Shown piece after piece: positions 27,538-37,300 of a DNA stretch of 64,000 nucleotides; position 1 is the stretch's first letter, and each line of letters opens with the position of its first letter. The stretch comes from Alphaproteobacteria bacterium. Its GTDB lineage: Bacteria > Pseudomonadota > Alphaproteobacteria > UBA6615. Location of the stretch: assembly GCA_028279245.1 (NCBI GenBank), contig JANQOE010000092.1, positions 57,296 to 121,295 of the forward strand, in the 5' to 3' direction. Position numbers and translations under genes: made by a program. The notes beneath the pieces are model-generated. The model was not told the DNA's origin. It was given only the letters and a program-made list of their open reading frames with translations, and made no database searches.

Positions 27538-27876
27538 CTATACCGCGTCAATCGGCGGGGTGGTGGCGGGTAGTCCGGACCGTGGTTCCGCGGACGGCTG
27601 GCTATCCTTCAGCCGCCCCAACTCCGCTTCCAGCTTGTTGATCTGGCCGGATTTTCGGCGGGATTGTAGCCGGCCCGGGGCATTGCCGAGCCACTGCAGG
27701 ACCGACCCCGCCAGGAAGCCGATCGCAGCGGCGCCAAGGACCAGTATATAGAGCGGTATCGTCAGCGCCTCGCCAAAGGGCCAGGGGTCAACGAACGCGG
27801 GGACCCGGTTGTTCACCGAGAACACAACGATCGCCACGGCCAGCGGCAGGGTCACAATCCAACGCAGGTATTTCAT
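27538..27876 (-). CDS. lapA: LapA/DUF1049 family inner membrane protein
   Basis: A 112-residue protein with two membrane helices (about residues 5-22 and 40-63) followed by a basic, coiled-coil-like cytoplasmic tail (INKLEAELGRLKDS), the LapA/DUF1049 plan. In enterobacteria LapA works with LapB on lipopolysaccharide assembly and LpxC turnover; LapB is not encoded here. The N-terminus MKYLRWIVTLPLAVAIVVFS contains the typical NN-P element soon after the first helix. ATG 27876 was chosen; open frame upstream overlaps ihfB. It follows ihfB as in many proteobacteria. Confidence 0.87.
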   Translation of the reverse strand: MKYLRWIVTLPLAVAIVVFSVNNRVPAFVDPWPFGEALTIPLYILVLGAAAIGFLAGSVLQWLGNAPGRLQSRRKSGQINKLEAELGRLKDSQPSAEPRSGLPATTPPIDAV

Positions 27877-27908
27877 GATCCGCCCCGTATGTGCCGTGGG
27901 CGGGACGC

Positions 27909-28196
27909 TCAGTCCAGATCTTTGTTGAGCCGCTCGCGCAGTTCCTTGCCGGTCTTGAAGTAGGGCACGCACTTCTCGGCAACGGTCACCGACTCGCCGG
28001 TCCGCGGGTTGCGGCCGACCCGGGGGCCGCGGCGCTTCACCGAAAAGGCGCCGAAGCCGCGCAGCTCGACCCGGTCGCCGCGGCTGAGGGCCGCCGAAAT
28101 CTCTTCCAATACGGTGGCGACAATGCGCTCGACGTCGCGTTGGTAAAGGTGCGGATTCTTCTCCGCCAGTGTCATGATGAGTTCCGACTTCGTCAT
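27909..28196 (-). CDS. ihfB: integration host factor subunit beta
   Basis: A 95-residue HU/IHF-family DNA-bending protein. It begins [17 protein letters not shown] and has the beta-ribbon tip [11 protein letters not shown] that inserts into the minor groove, plus [10 protein letters not shown] before it. It pairs with IhfA (not in the window) and bends DNA at specific sites, assisting promoters, replication and recombination. ATG 28196 was preferred over one four codons upstream. It is downstream of rpsA and sppA, an order conserved in many alphaproteobacteria. Confidence 0.95.
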   Translation of the reverse strand: MTKSELIMTLAEKNPHLYQRDVERIVATVLEEISAALSRGDRVELRGFGAFSVKRRGPRVGRNPRTGESVTVAEKCVPYFKTGKELRERLNKDLD

Positions 28197-28284
28197 GGCG
28201 GCTCCCATACGACGACTGCCGGACGCGACCTCGGGACGACCCGCGCGCCCGCCGGTGGATCGTCTGGCCGCTACGGCAACCCCG

Positions 28285-29196
28285 TCAGCGAACTTCAGGG
28301 TGCCAAACGGAAATCAACCCGTCAAGACTAAGTGCTTTGGATACCACGCTTTTTTCGATCAGACCTGTGGCAAAATCGCCAAGGAGGAAACCTGCCTCGC
28401 GCGGATCGATATCCTGGACCGGCAGGTTCAGGCGGATCCCATGGGCGGTTTGCAGCCAATCCCGCGCCGCTTGCTCATCGCCGATCTCGTCGATCAGCCC
28501 GTTGTCGATCGCCTGGCGGCCGGTAAAGACCCGCCCGTCAGCGAGCCGAAGCGCCTGCTCGCGGGACAAGGTCCGGCGGTCCTGCACCAGGCCGAGAAAG
28601 AACTCGAACATGTCCTCAACAACCGCGCGTGTTGCAGCGCGGCCCGCCTCTGTAAAGGGTTCCAGCGGTGAAGGCTGGGCTTTTAAGGGCGCGGATTTGA
28701 TCGCTTCGGCACTTACGCCCAGCTTGTCGAGGAGTTGGGTGACATCGGTGGTTTGCAGCAAGACGCCGATCGACCCGGTCAGGGTGGATTCGCGGGCAAA
28801 GATGCGATCGCCGGCGATTGCGCTCATGTAACCCGCCGAGGCCGCAACAGTGCCCATGACCACCGCCACCGGCTTCTCGGCCGCGACCCGCCGCAGACCG
28901 TTGTAAAGGTCCTCGCCGCCGACCACGGTGCCGCCCGGACTGTTCACGTGGACGATCAGGGCCGCCACGTTCGCATCGCTGGCGACACTGTCGAGGATTC
29001 GATTGCGGTTTTCGTCGGCGAAGATAAAGCCGTCGACCGTCAGGCGGGCGATGTGCCGCCCTTCGAATACACCGGCGAACCGGCCGACGCCGACCAGGAC
29101 GACAGCCAGGCCGAGCAAGATGGCGGCGACGCGCCAAACCGTGAGCTGTCGCTTGAGGCGCCGCCGGTCGACAAGAATGTCGGGGGCGAGGGACAA
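28285..29196 (-). CDS. sppA: signal peptide peptidase SppA, short form
   Basis: A 303-residue inner-membrane serine protease that degrades leftover signal peptides. One membrane anchor spans about residues 21-41. The Ser-Lys dyad is visible: Ser120 in [10 protein letters not shown] and Lys172 in APLKAQPSP, 52 residues apart as in the single-domain enzymes of Gram-positives. HVNSPGGTV forms the oxyanion region. It follows rpsA by 18 bases and is likely co-transcribed with it; ihfB follows after 88 bases. Confidence 0.94.
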   Translation of the reverse strand: MSLAPDILVDRRRLKRQLTVWRVAAILLGLAVVLVGVGRFAGVFEGRHIARLTVDGFIFADENRNRILDSVASDANVAALIVHVNSPGGTVVGGEDLYNGLRRVAAEKPVAVVMGTVAASAGYMSAIAGDRIFARESTLTGSIGVLLQTTDVTQLLDKLGVSAEAIKSAPLKAQPSPLEPFTEAGRAATRAVVEDMFEFFLGLVQDRRTLSREQALRLADGRVFTGRQAIDNGLIDEIGDEQAARDWLQTAHGIRLNLPVQDIDPREAGFLLGDFATGLIEKSVVSKALSLDGLISVWHPEVR

Positions 29197-29214
29197 CGGG
29201 CGTGACCCGCTGGG

Positions 29215-30948
29215 TTACTTATCCTCCTTCGCCGCGGTCTCCCTTTCCTTCTCGGCCAAAGCCGCGCCGAGGATATCGCCGAGGGAAGCGCCGCTGTCGG
29301 ACGACCCATACTCCTTCATCGCCTTCTTTTCCTCGTCGATCTCGCGCGCCTTGATGGACAAGGTCAGCCGGCGGGTGGCGCGGTCGACCTGGGTGACCTT
29401 GGCGTCGATCTTCTCACCGACGGCAAACCGGCTGGGCTGTTGTTCGGAGCGGTCGCGGCTGAGGTCGGAGCGGCGAATGAAGCCTTGCGCCCCGCCGCCG
29501 GTCGACACCTCGATCCCGCCGTCGGTGACCGTGGTGACGGTGCAGGTGACGATATCGCCGCGCTTCAGTTCGGTGGTCGCCGACTGGAACGGGTCTTCGC
29601 TAAGCTGCTTGATACCGAGGCTGACACGCTCCTTCTCCAGGTCGATGTCGAGCACCTTGACCTTGACGATCTCGCCCTTCTTGTAGTCCTTGATGGCCTC
29701 TTCGCCGGGCTTGTTCCAGTCGATATCCGACAAATGCACCATGCCGTCGATTTCGCCCGGCAGGCCAACAAACAGGCCAAACTCCGTGGTGTTGCGCACC
29801 TCACCTTCGACGATCTCGCCAACCGGATGATTGCCGGCAAAATCCTCCCAGGGATTTTCCATGCACTGCTTGAGACCGAGGCTGATGCGCCGCTTCGTCG
29901 GGTCGACATCGAGCACCATGACCTCAACCTCTTGCGAGGTGGAGACGATCTTGCCCGGGTGCACGTTTTTCTTGGTCCAACTCATCTCGGAGACGTGGAC
30001 CAGGCCCTCGATGCCTGGCTCCAGCTCAACGAAGGCACCGTAGTCGGTGATGTTGGTGACCCGGCCGCGGTACTTGGCGCTGAGCGGGTATTTCGCGCCG
30101 ACACCTTCCCACGGATCCGCCTCGAGCTGCTTCATGCCGAGGCTGATACGCTGGGTTTCCGGATTGAAGCGGATGACCTGAACTTCGATGGTTTGGCCGA
30201 CTTGCAGAGCCTCGGTCGGATGGTTGATGCGCCGCCAGGAAATGTCGGTCACGTGCAACAGGCCGTCGACGCCGCCTAAATCGACAAAGGCGCCGTAGTC
30301 GGTGATGTTCTTGACGACACCCTGGAGCACTTGGCCCTCTTTCAGGCTCGCCACGAGTTCCGAACGTTCCGCGGCCCGCGTCTCCTCAAGGACCGAGCGG
30401 CGCGACACAACAATGTTGCCGCGATTGCGGTCCATCTTGAGGATCATGAAGGGCTGCGGGGTGCCGAGCAGCGGGCTGATGTCCCGCACTGGCCGAATGT
30501 CGACCTGGCTGCCCGGCAAGAACGCAACGGCGCCCGACAGGTCCACGGTGAAACCGCCTTTGACCCGGCCGAAGATCACGCCGGTCACCCGCTTGCCGTC
30601 CTTGAACGCCGTTTCCAGCTTTTCCCAAGCCTCTTCGCGGCGCGCCTTTTCCCGGCTGAGCACCGCCTCGCCATTGCGGTCTTCCAGGCGCTCGACATAG
30701 ACCTCAACCTCGTCGCCGACCTTGATCTCCGGCTCCGAACCGGGCGCCGCAAATTCTTTCAGCGCGACCCGGCCCTCGGCCTTGAGGCCGACGTCGATCA
30801 GTACGACGTCCTGCTCGATCGCGATAACCCGGCCCTTGGCAACCGTGCGTTCCAGGCCGTCCCGGCCCCGGAAGCTTTCCTCAAGCAGCGCGCCAAATTC
30901 GTCGAGCGGCGGCGTTCCGCCATCGGTTACGGTTTGGGTATCACTCAT
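29215..30948 (-). CDS. rpsA: 30S ribosomal protein S1
   Basis: A 577-residue ribosomal protein S1, which brings mRNA to the 30S subunit. Six S1 (OB-fold) repeats can be followed: near residues 32-97, 117-180, 203-268, 288-355, 375-440 and 460-530. Repeats 3 and 4 share ITDYGAFV, and repeat 5 has TTEFGLFVGLPGEIDGMVHL. Repeats 1 and 2 are the divergent ribosome-binding pair. The C-terminal tail is acidic to lysine-rich. It lies between cmk and sppA, the usual cmk-rpsA order, with 65 bases after cmk. Confidence 0.97.
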   Translation of the reverse strand: MSDTQTVTDGGTPPLDEFGALLEESFRGRDGLERTVAKGRVIAIEQDVVLIDVGLKAEGRVALKEFAAPGSEPEIKVGDEVEVYVERLEDRNGEAVLSREKARREEAWEKLETAFKDGKRVTGVIFGRVKGGFTVDLSGAVAFLPGSQVDIRPVRDISPLLGTPQPFMILKMDRNRGNIVVSRRSVLEETRAAERSELVASLKEGQVLQGVVKNITDYGAFVDLGGVDGLLHVTDISWRRINHPTEALQVGQTIEVQVIRFNPETQRISLGMKQLEADPWEGVGAKYPLSAKYRGRVTNITDYGAFVELEPGIEGLVHVSEMSWTKKNVHPGKIVSTSQEVEVMVLDVDPTKRRISLGLKQCMENPWEDFAGNHPVGEIVEGEVRNTTEFGLFVGLPGEIDGMVHLSDIDWNKPGEEAIKDYKKGEIVKVKVLDIDLEKERVSLGIKQLSEDPFQSATTELKRGDIVTCTVTTVTDGGIEVSTGGGAQGFIRRSDLSRDRSEQQPSRFAVGEKIDAKVTQVDRATRRLTLSIKAREIDEEKKAMKEYGSSDSGASLGDILGAALAEKERETAAKEDK

Positions 30949-31013
30949 TAGAAGGAACGTCCTTTGCGTGGGTTTGTTCGGATTTCATGGGGATCCAGGG
31001 TCGATCGGAGCGC

Positions 31014-31682
31014 CTAACCAAGAGCGGCCGCAACGTGCCTCAGCACGGCGGCGAACACTGCTTCCGTATCCAACCCCGACGTGTCGATCAATATGGCGTC
31101 TTCCGCTGGGCGCAGCGGCGCGACCGCCCGCGTGCTATCGCGCCGGTCGCGCTCATTCATTTCGGCCAAAGCCACCATATATATACTCTGCTCGCCGCGT
31201 GCCAGCAACTCCCTATGACGCCGTTCCGCCCGTACTTCAACGCTGGCGGTGACGAAAAACTTCAGCGTTGCATCCGGACAAATGACGGTGCCGGTGTCGC
31301 GGCCGTCCAAAACCACCCCGGGCAAGCCACCGGGCGGGTCCGCCGCAAAGTCCCTTTGCAGCTGCAGCAAGCCTTCCCGCACGGCGGGAATGGCCGCGAC
31401 CCTGGACGCTGCCTGGGCTGCCTCGTCGCTCAGCAGATCCTGATCGCTCAGGGTGCTGAGATCGGCCGTCTGGACTGCCGGCACCGCCGAGTCCGGGTCG
31501 GCCGGGTCACCGCCCGCCCGCAGAACGGCCAGACCGATGGCCCGGTACAATTTTCCCGTGTCGAGGTGCGCGAAGCCCAGATGGTCGGCCAGCCGCCGGG
31601 CGACCGTGCCCTTGCCTGACGCCGCCGGCCCATCGACCGTGATGACGGTTACCGGCGCGGCCCGGTCAGCGGCCGCTGGCAT
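31014..31682 (-). CDS. cmk: cytidylate kinase
   Basis: A 222-residue nucleoside monophosphate kinase phosphorylating CMP and dCMP. The P-loop is TVDGPAASGKGTVARRLA, followed by LDTGKLYRAIGLAVL, the DGRDTGTVICPDA substrate loop and RRHRELLARGE. The frame is open to 31754, but ATG 31682 gives the normal N-terminus. It heads the minus-strand run cmk-rpsA-sppA-ihfB. The usual upstream aroA is not present; a FYDLN-type gene is divergent instead. Confidence 0.95.
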   Translation of the reverse strand: MPAAADRAAPVTVITVDGPAASGKGTVARRLADHLGFAHLDTGKLYRAIGLAVLRAGGDPADPDSAVPAVQTADLSTLSDQDLLSDEAAQAASRVAAIPAVREGLLQLQRDFAADPPGGLPGVVLDGRDTGTVICPDATLKFFVTASVEVRAERRHRELLARGEQSIYMVALAEMNERDRRDSTRAVAPLRPAEDAILIDTSGLDTEAVFAAVLRHVAAALG

Positions 31683-31831
31683 AGCTGGATTTCCGCGCTG
31701 AACTGGTGAAAAACGGCATGGCCTGTCCCTAACACAGGTGCAGGGCGGCGTCACAAGTCCGCGCGTGCATTTTGATTTTGACAGCCCGCGGCGACATCGC
31801 TAATCCCTGCGCTTCATCCGACGGAGGCAAC

Positions 31832-32209
31832 GTGGCCGCCAAACTGGAATGGGGTGCAAAGCGCACCTGCCCCGCATGCGGAGCGCGCTTCTACGATATG
31901 CGGCGCGACCCGATTACCTGTCCGAAGTGCGGCACGGCGTTCGACCCGGAGGCCGTATTCCGGCCCCGTCGCGCCCGCAGCACCGAACCCGCCGCCAAAG
32001 CGCCGGCAAAGCCGAAGCCGGCTGCCGCACCGGTCGAGAAGAAAGCAGCGCCCGAGGAAGAGGAAGAGTTGCTGGAGGCGGAAGACCTGGAGACAGACGA
32101 CACCGCCGACGACGAGGATGACGAGGACCTGATCGAAGACACCTCGGACCTGGGCGAGGACGACTCAGACCTGCCGCCGGTCGGCCGTGACGACGAGGAG
32201 GAGCCCTGA
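31832..32209 (+). CDS. TIGR02300 family FYDLN-type zinc-ribbon protein
   Basis: A 125-residue protein of the alphaproteobacterial FYDLN_acid family. Residues 1-40 hold a zinc-ribbon-like pair of CxxC motifs (RTCPACGARFYD and ITCPKCGTAFDP); the remainder is an Ala/Pro/Lys linker and a very acidic tail rich in Glu and Asp. Function is unknown; the architecture suggests a nucleic-acid- or RNA-polymerase-associated protein. GTG 31832 was chosen since ACGGAGG lies seven bases upstream and the protein then starts AAKLEWG, as usual for the family; an ATT-type frame upstream is not conserved. Confidence 0.88.
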   Translation: MAAKLEWGAKRTCPACGARFYDMRRDPITCPKCGTAFDPEAVFRPRRARSTEPAAKAPAKPKPAAAPVEKKAAPEEEEELLEAEDLETDDTADDEDDEDLIEDTSDLGEDDSDLPPVGRDDEEEP

Positions 32210-32271
32210 TCCGCTAGACGAAGCTTGCTCATTGCGCCCAACCCATTACTTTTGGGCGGCGCAACGCGTTG

Positions 32272-32347
<76 letters not shown>

Positions 32348-32971
32348 AGTTTTCCGGGGATAGCTGGCACCCAGCCCCGACAGAAGAAAAAGCCAGCAAT
32401 CAAATAGCAATCACCACGCTCGATTTCAGGGGACGAGCGGCTTAGCCAAACTGGGGCGGCGGCATGTCCGTCGGCCTGGTGGCTTGGATTAAGACAATGA
32501 CGACTCTGATCCACGGGCAGGCCAAGCGTGACGCGGGAAGCGGCAATCCTTCCAATGTCACAGAAGGCTGCTGATCAAGAACAACGTAGAGCCGGCTATA
32601 GCCGCGCTGAGCAGCAACATGACCGCAAGAAAGGCTCTGACCGAAACCGGGTGCCGCGGCCTCCTCGCCTTCCGTCGCCAGCGACGCTTCCGAAACTAAA
32701 CGACCTTGTTTCGCACGGGCGTCATGGCCCACCATTTCCGAAAAAACCGGACCTTCGATGTTTCGAAAGTTTGCCAACGGTGATTGGCCCGCTCGCCAAA
32801 CATCACGGCGGATCTGCTTGAGTTTGAAAGTCGAGCGAACTTTCTTCTCCACTAACGTCTTGATATATAACACTTTTTATCCGCAACTTTCGATTTGCGG
32901 AGGGGTTGGCTGGGCCCTGATCGTTCGGATGAATGTGCCCATCCAGCACGCAAATTCTTTGGAGCTTCGGA
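32348..32971. other. accessory intergenic region after tRNA-Ala
   Basis: This 620-base stretch has no gene I can support. A 143-codon minus-strand frame (32442-32873) and a 97-codon plus-strand frame (32528-32821) overlap each other, and neither shows a family motif. The last 120 bases are AT-rich. They hold a perfect six-base inverted repeat CCGCAA/TTGCGG at 32881-32900 just upstream of the next gene, probably part of its promoter or leader. Composition is lower in GC than in the core genes. Confidence 0.4.
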
Positions 32972-33664
32972 ATGAGCACATCTCAGACGTATGTGGTGAA
33001 GGTCACGCAACTCGAGCCCCACGCCGCCTTCGCGAAGATCAGGGCCACTTGCCCGCTAGATGCCGCCGGAAAGGCCGCTCGGATGGTCCATTTCGGCGAT
33101 CCACGTCTTGAGTTCGAACCGGAGTATTCGAACCGGATCCGGCACGAGGTAGGAGTGCAGGTCTTTGAAAAAGAACCGCGGATTCCGGCGAAGGAAACGA
33201 CGCGCTGTAGTCGGACCATGTACACCGAGCCAAGCCCAACGGAACGCCGGCTGAAGCCAGATCCACTGACCATGTTCGAGATGCTGGTCGAATTCGTCGC
33301 TACGTACCGCGAGGGACTCGGCGGAGATGCGGTCGACCCAACAATCGATCCGGATGGCTGGCTCAACTGCTTGTTCGAAGATCTGAGGCTAGTCGATATG
33401 ATCGACCACTATGGCACCCTGATCGCCATGAAACTCCGCACAATGCCGGCGCACAAAGCGATGGCAGCAAGCCGCCCCACCAAGCAGCCAAGGCAAGACG
33501 CTGAAATCGTAGATTTTCCCGCGGAGAAGAAGGCAAAGCGGGTCAGGCGGAGCAAGCTGATAGGCGAACAACTTTCGTCGGAGCCAATGCGCCAAGTAGG
33601 CGCGTTTGCCTCATCTAGGAACATTAAGTCGCCGAAAGTCAGAATTGACTACGAGCAAGAATGA
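32972..33664 (+). CDS. hypothetical protein (phage/island type)
   Basis: A 230-residue soluble protein I do not recognise. It begins MSTSQTYVVKVTQLEPHAAF after a TTGGAG ribosome binding site; an in-frame ATG 13 codons upstream is less likely. The first part is mixed, the middle helical (FEMLVEFVATYREG), and the C-terminal 70 residues are basic with a KKAKRVRRSK cluster that could bind nucleic acid. Codon use is less GC-biased than in the core genes. Its position between tRNA-Ala and a terminase-like gene suggests a mobile-element origin. Confidence 0.6.
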   Translation: MSTSQTYVVKVTQLEPHAAFAKIRATCPLDAAGKAARMVHFGDPRLEFEPEYSNRIRHEVGVQVFEKEPRIPAKETTRCSRTMYTEPSPTERRLKPDPLTMFEMLVEFVATYREGLGGDAVDPTIDPDGWLNCLFEDLRLVDMIDHYGTLIAMKLRTMPAHKAMAASRPTKQPRQDAEIVDFPAEKKAKRVRRSKLIGEQLSSEPMRQVGAFASSRNIKSPKVRIDYEQE

Positions 33665-33713
33665 CGGCGTATCCACGATCAATAACTTTCGACGTGTGGA
33701 AAGACGCGACGAC

Positions 33714-34166
33714 TCAGTTCACGGACCTCTTCGTGTCGCCGCCGTCAAGGCGCTGCTTGAGCCATTCGGGAGCGTGTTTGGAAGGTCGGTCGTCGACCGG
33801 CACGCTGCCCTTGTGCTCGATCTGCTGTTTGTCGCCGTATTTGCGAGGAGCAAGCTTGGCGGCCGCCCACTTGAACGCGTCCATCCGGACCCTGTCCCGA
33901 TGAGCTGTTTTCTGGCTGGTCGTCATGCCGATGTGGATGACTTCGTCCGCCAGGGTGTCAGCCTGAGCCCCTCTTGCGCGCGCGTAGAGGTCGGCGAAGT
34001 CTTGGCGTTCAAAAAGCCACTTGTAGACCGTATCGCGCGACGGCTTACCCACCTTCGCACAGAACGACTTCAGGGACTTTCCACTTGCGAGATGAGCGCA
34101 GATCTCTAACGCCAAGTCGTGCGAGTAGGGGAATTCCGGGCGGCCCAGTCGAACTGTTCGTCCCAT
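33714..34166 (-). CDS. phage terminase small subunit-like protein
   Basis: A 150-residue protein with the plan of small terminase subunits that recognise phage DNA for packaging: an N-terminal helix-turn-helix-like region (ALEICAHLASGKSLKSFCA, then PSRDTVYKWLFERQDFADLY), followed by YARARGAQADTLADEVIHI and the diagnostic DAFKWAAAKLAPRKYGDK. The C-terminal 30 residues are polar. No large terminase, portal or capsid gene is nearby, so this is an orphan left from a prophage or a captured regulator. It converges with the hypothetical gene at 32972. Confidence 0.8.
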   Translation of the reverse strand: MGRTVRLGRPEFPYSHDLALEICAHLASGKSLKSFCAKVGKPSRDTVYKWLFERQDFADLYARARGAQADTLADEVIHIGMTTSQKTAHRDRVRMDAFKWAAAKLAPRKYGDKQQIEHKGSVPVDDRPSKHAPEWLKQRLDGGDTKRSVN

Positions 34167-34272
34167 CGTTCATCCACATCAAGATGCCAATGAACGGTAT
34201 TTGTTCATTGGGTGGCTTACGGTCAATGCTCGCCGGCCGGCGATCGCGCCTCGTGATCCACGTGGTCTCGTC

Positions 34273-34297
34273 AAAAAAGGAGGAGGCAGCGGCCTCC
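34273..34297 (-). terminator. Rho-independent terminator of the RND efflux operon
   Basis: Read on the minus strand, a six-base-pair stem GGAGGC/GCCTCC with a four-base loop is followed by TCC and a run of six T residues. It lies 16 bases beyond the stop codon of the RND permease, where a terminator is expected. Confidence 0.8.
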
Positions 34298-34312
34298 CCA
34301 GTTCCTAGGACA

Positions 34313-37300
34313 CTAGCCTGTCGCTGCAGCGACCCCTACCGGCATTTTTTGTGGCCGCTCCGCCAAACCGGGCACCTGCACTCGGAAGAGGATTGCATAC
34401 AAGACAGGCACCGTCAGGAGGGTGAGTAGAGTGCCGAGCGATAAACCCGCCGCGATAGCCATTGCCATATCGAAGAACAACGGATCTGGCGGTAGCATCA
34501 GCGGCAGAAGGCCGAGGATCGTTGTCAACGTCGTTAGCATCACCGGCTGAAACCGCGCGACCGACGCGTTGATGAGCGCCTGATAGCCATCCGCGCCCGC
34601 GTCCAGTTCAACCTTGATCTGGTCGAGCAGCACGATGGCATTGTTGATGATGATGCCACCCAAGCTGAGGAAGCCTAGGATCGCCATGAACCCGAGGAAG
34701 CCGCCACCGAGCTTTAGGCCGATCGCCGCGCCGATAAAGGCCAGTGGGATCGTGATGAAGATGATGGCCGGCTTGAGAAACGAGTTGAACTGCCAAACCA
34801 GCAACAACACCATGGCCATGATGGCGTGAGGAAGGAACTCAACTAGCGCGGCGTTGGCCTCGGCGGCGTCCTCCGTCTCGCCGCCGAAGACCCAGCTGTA
34901 ACCCAGCGGCAACTCCGCCTCGATCTGCTGCATCGCCGGCATCAACGCGCTCTGCAACTCCTCCGCGGTTAGCCAAGAGTGCTTCGCCTCGATGGCGATG
35001 GTACGCTGCAGATTGCGGCGTTCGATGCGGCTAAACTCGTTCACGACATCGAAGTTCGCAATCTGGCTCAGGGGAACGTTGGTCTGGCGCCCAGTGGAAT
35101 AGATGTTGATGTCACGGACTCTGTCGAGATTCGTCCGTTCGCTGTCTTCCGCCCGTAGGACCAGCGGGATGACGGTGTCGCGCTCCCGATAACTCGACAC
35201 CTGCCCGCCACTGAAGAAAGTGTTGAGGCTGGCAGCCACGTCGGCCGAGGTGATGCCGGCCCGACGGGCGCGCGCCTGGTCGACTTTCACCACGACCTTG
35301 GCGATCCGATTCTCCCAGTTGTTGTGGATGTTGATCGTGCCGGGAATTGCCCGCAGCCCCGCCTCGACCTGCTCGCCGAGCCTGGCCAGCACCTCTTTGT
35401 CGGGACCGGAGATCCGAACTTCCATTAGTCCCGTCTCCGAGTTACCGAGGAAGAACTTCTTCAGCCGCGCCTTGGCCGCGGGTTGGGTCTCGGCGAGGTA
35501 GCGATTGGTGCGCGCGAGAACAGCGTCGACCTGATCCGCATCTTCGACGGTGACCAATGTAAACGAAACGTTCGTGTCGTCGTCGCGCGGTGACAGCGGC
35601 ACAAAGAACCGTGGCCCGCCATAGCCCACGTAAGAAACGTGCGAAATAACCTCGGGATTCGTCTCGGCATCGTTCAACCAACCCAGCAAAGCGCGGGTTG
35701 TCTGGTCCGTCGATTTCGTGCCGTAGCCGGCCGGCATATCGACATAGACCATGAACTGGTTGCGGGACGATTCCGGAAAGAACTGCTCCGGCACGGTACC
35801 GAGCACCGTGAAGCCCCCAACAAGCAACGCGGCCATCACCGCAACGTAGGCGTAACGGAGACGCAGCACGAAGCCGAGTAGCGCTGTGTAGGCGCGGAAC
35901 AGGGGCTTGTCGAAGACGGCCTCGGCTTCTTCCGGTGTCCGCTTTGGCTCCGGCATGAACCACATGCTCAGGAGTGGAGTGACCATCATGGCCAACACCC
36001 AGGAAGTGAGTAGCGTGATCAGGATGACCAGCGACATCGAACGCAAGTACTCGCCCGCCGAATTGCTCGCCAACATGAGAGGCATGAAGGCGAGGACGGT
36101 TGTTAGCGAGGAAGCCAACAGCGGTGCGGCAAGCTGCTTACCGCAAGCCAGGGCCGCGTCGCGGCGGCTTTCACCTTCCGAGAGGCGGCGCTGTATGTCT
36201 TCGGCAATCACGACACCGTTGTCTACCAGCAGCCCCAGCGCAATGATCAGCGTGGCGAGGCTGACCCGCTCTAACTCGATGCCCAGCAACCGCATCGCCA
36301 CCAAGGTTACCAGCATCGTCAGGGGCACGATCGCGCCGACGATCAGCCCGGTTCGCCAACCGAGAAACAGCATGACCATGCCAAGAACGATGGCGAGGGT
36401 CTGATACACGTTGTTGGAAACGCCGTTCACCGAGGCGCGTACGTAGTCAGCTTGGTAGGTCGCAAAGTTGAGTTCGTAGCCGTACGGAAGGCGCACTTCC
36501 ATGTCCGCGGCCTGCTCTTGCAGCCGCGGTCCAAGGGCCAGGATGTTCTGACCGTCTTGCATGGAGATCGCCATGACGATCGCCGGTTTGCCATCGAAGT
36601 AGGCAAGCCGTTCCGGCGGGTCGACAAACCCTCGCTTCACCGTCAGCACATCCCGCAAGTAGGCCACGTCATCGGTGTTCGGGATCCCGATTATCAGCTC
36701 TTCGATGTCGCGGATGCTCTCCAGATTGCCGGAGGGTTCGATGATAATCTCAGGACCGCCGACATCGACCTTGCCACCGGGCAGAATGATGTTCTGCCGG
36801 TTCAACGTTTCGATCAACGAGTCGGGGGTCAAGCCGAACTCGGCGAGGCGCGCGTTGGAGGTCTCCAGGAAAATGCGTTGTTCCTGAACTCCGTGTAGCT
36901 CGACCCGTTCGACGCCTTGCACGGTATAGAACTCGTCGCGGAGTTGCTTGGCGACGTCGTGCATCTCCGCCATGTCAAAGCCGTCGGCAGTGATGGCGAC
37001 TGTTGCAATGAACACGTCGCCGAAGTCGGTGTTGACGTCCGGCCCGATGGTGCCGACCGGCAATTGTCCACCGACGTCGCGCATTTTATTGCGCAGGTCC
37101 TGCCAAATCGGATCCAGGTCGAAAAAACGGTCGTAAACGACAACGTGGATAATCGAGAGGCCGGATTTCGAGCTGGCCTTGATCTTCTTGACCTCGGGGA
37201 TCCGCCGGATTTCCTTCTCCAGCTTACGGGTTATCAGGTCCTCGACACGGTTCGCCGACATCCCGGGAAAAGCGGCGACAACCAACGCTTCCCGCACAGT

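Noticed and set aside
29440..30279. 279-codon plus-strand open frame
   Set aside because: It lies entirely antisense to the S1 repeats of rpsA.
32235..32258. Inverted repeat CGCCCAA/TTGGGCG before tRNA-Ala as terminator
   Set aside because: The stem is real but no T-run follows, so termination is not supported.
32442..32873. 143-codon minus-strand frame after tRNA-Ala
   Set aside because: No family motif, no ribosome binding site, and an overlapping frame on the other strand is equally good; perhaps remnant DNA.
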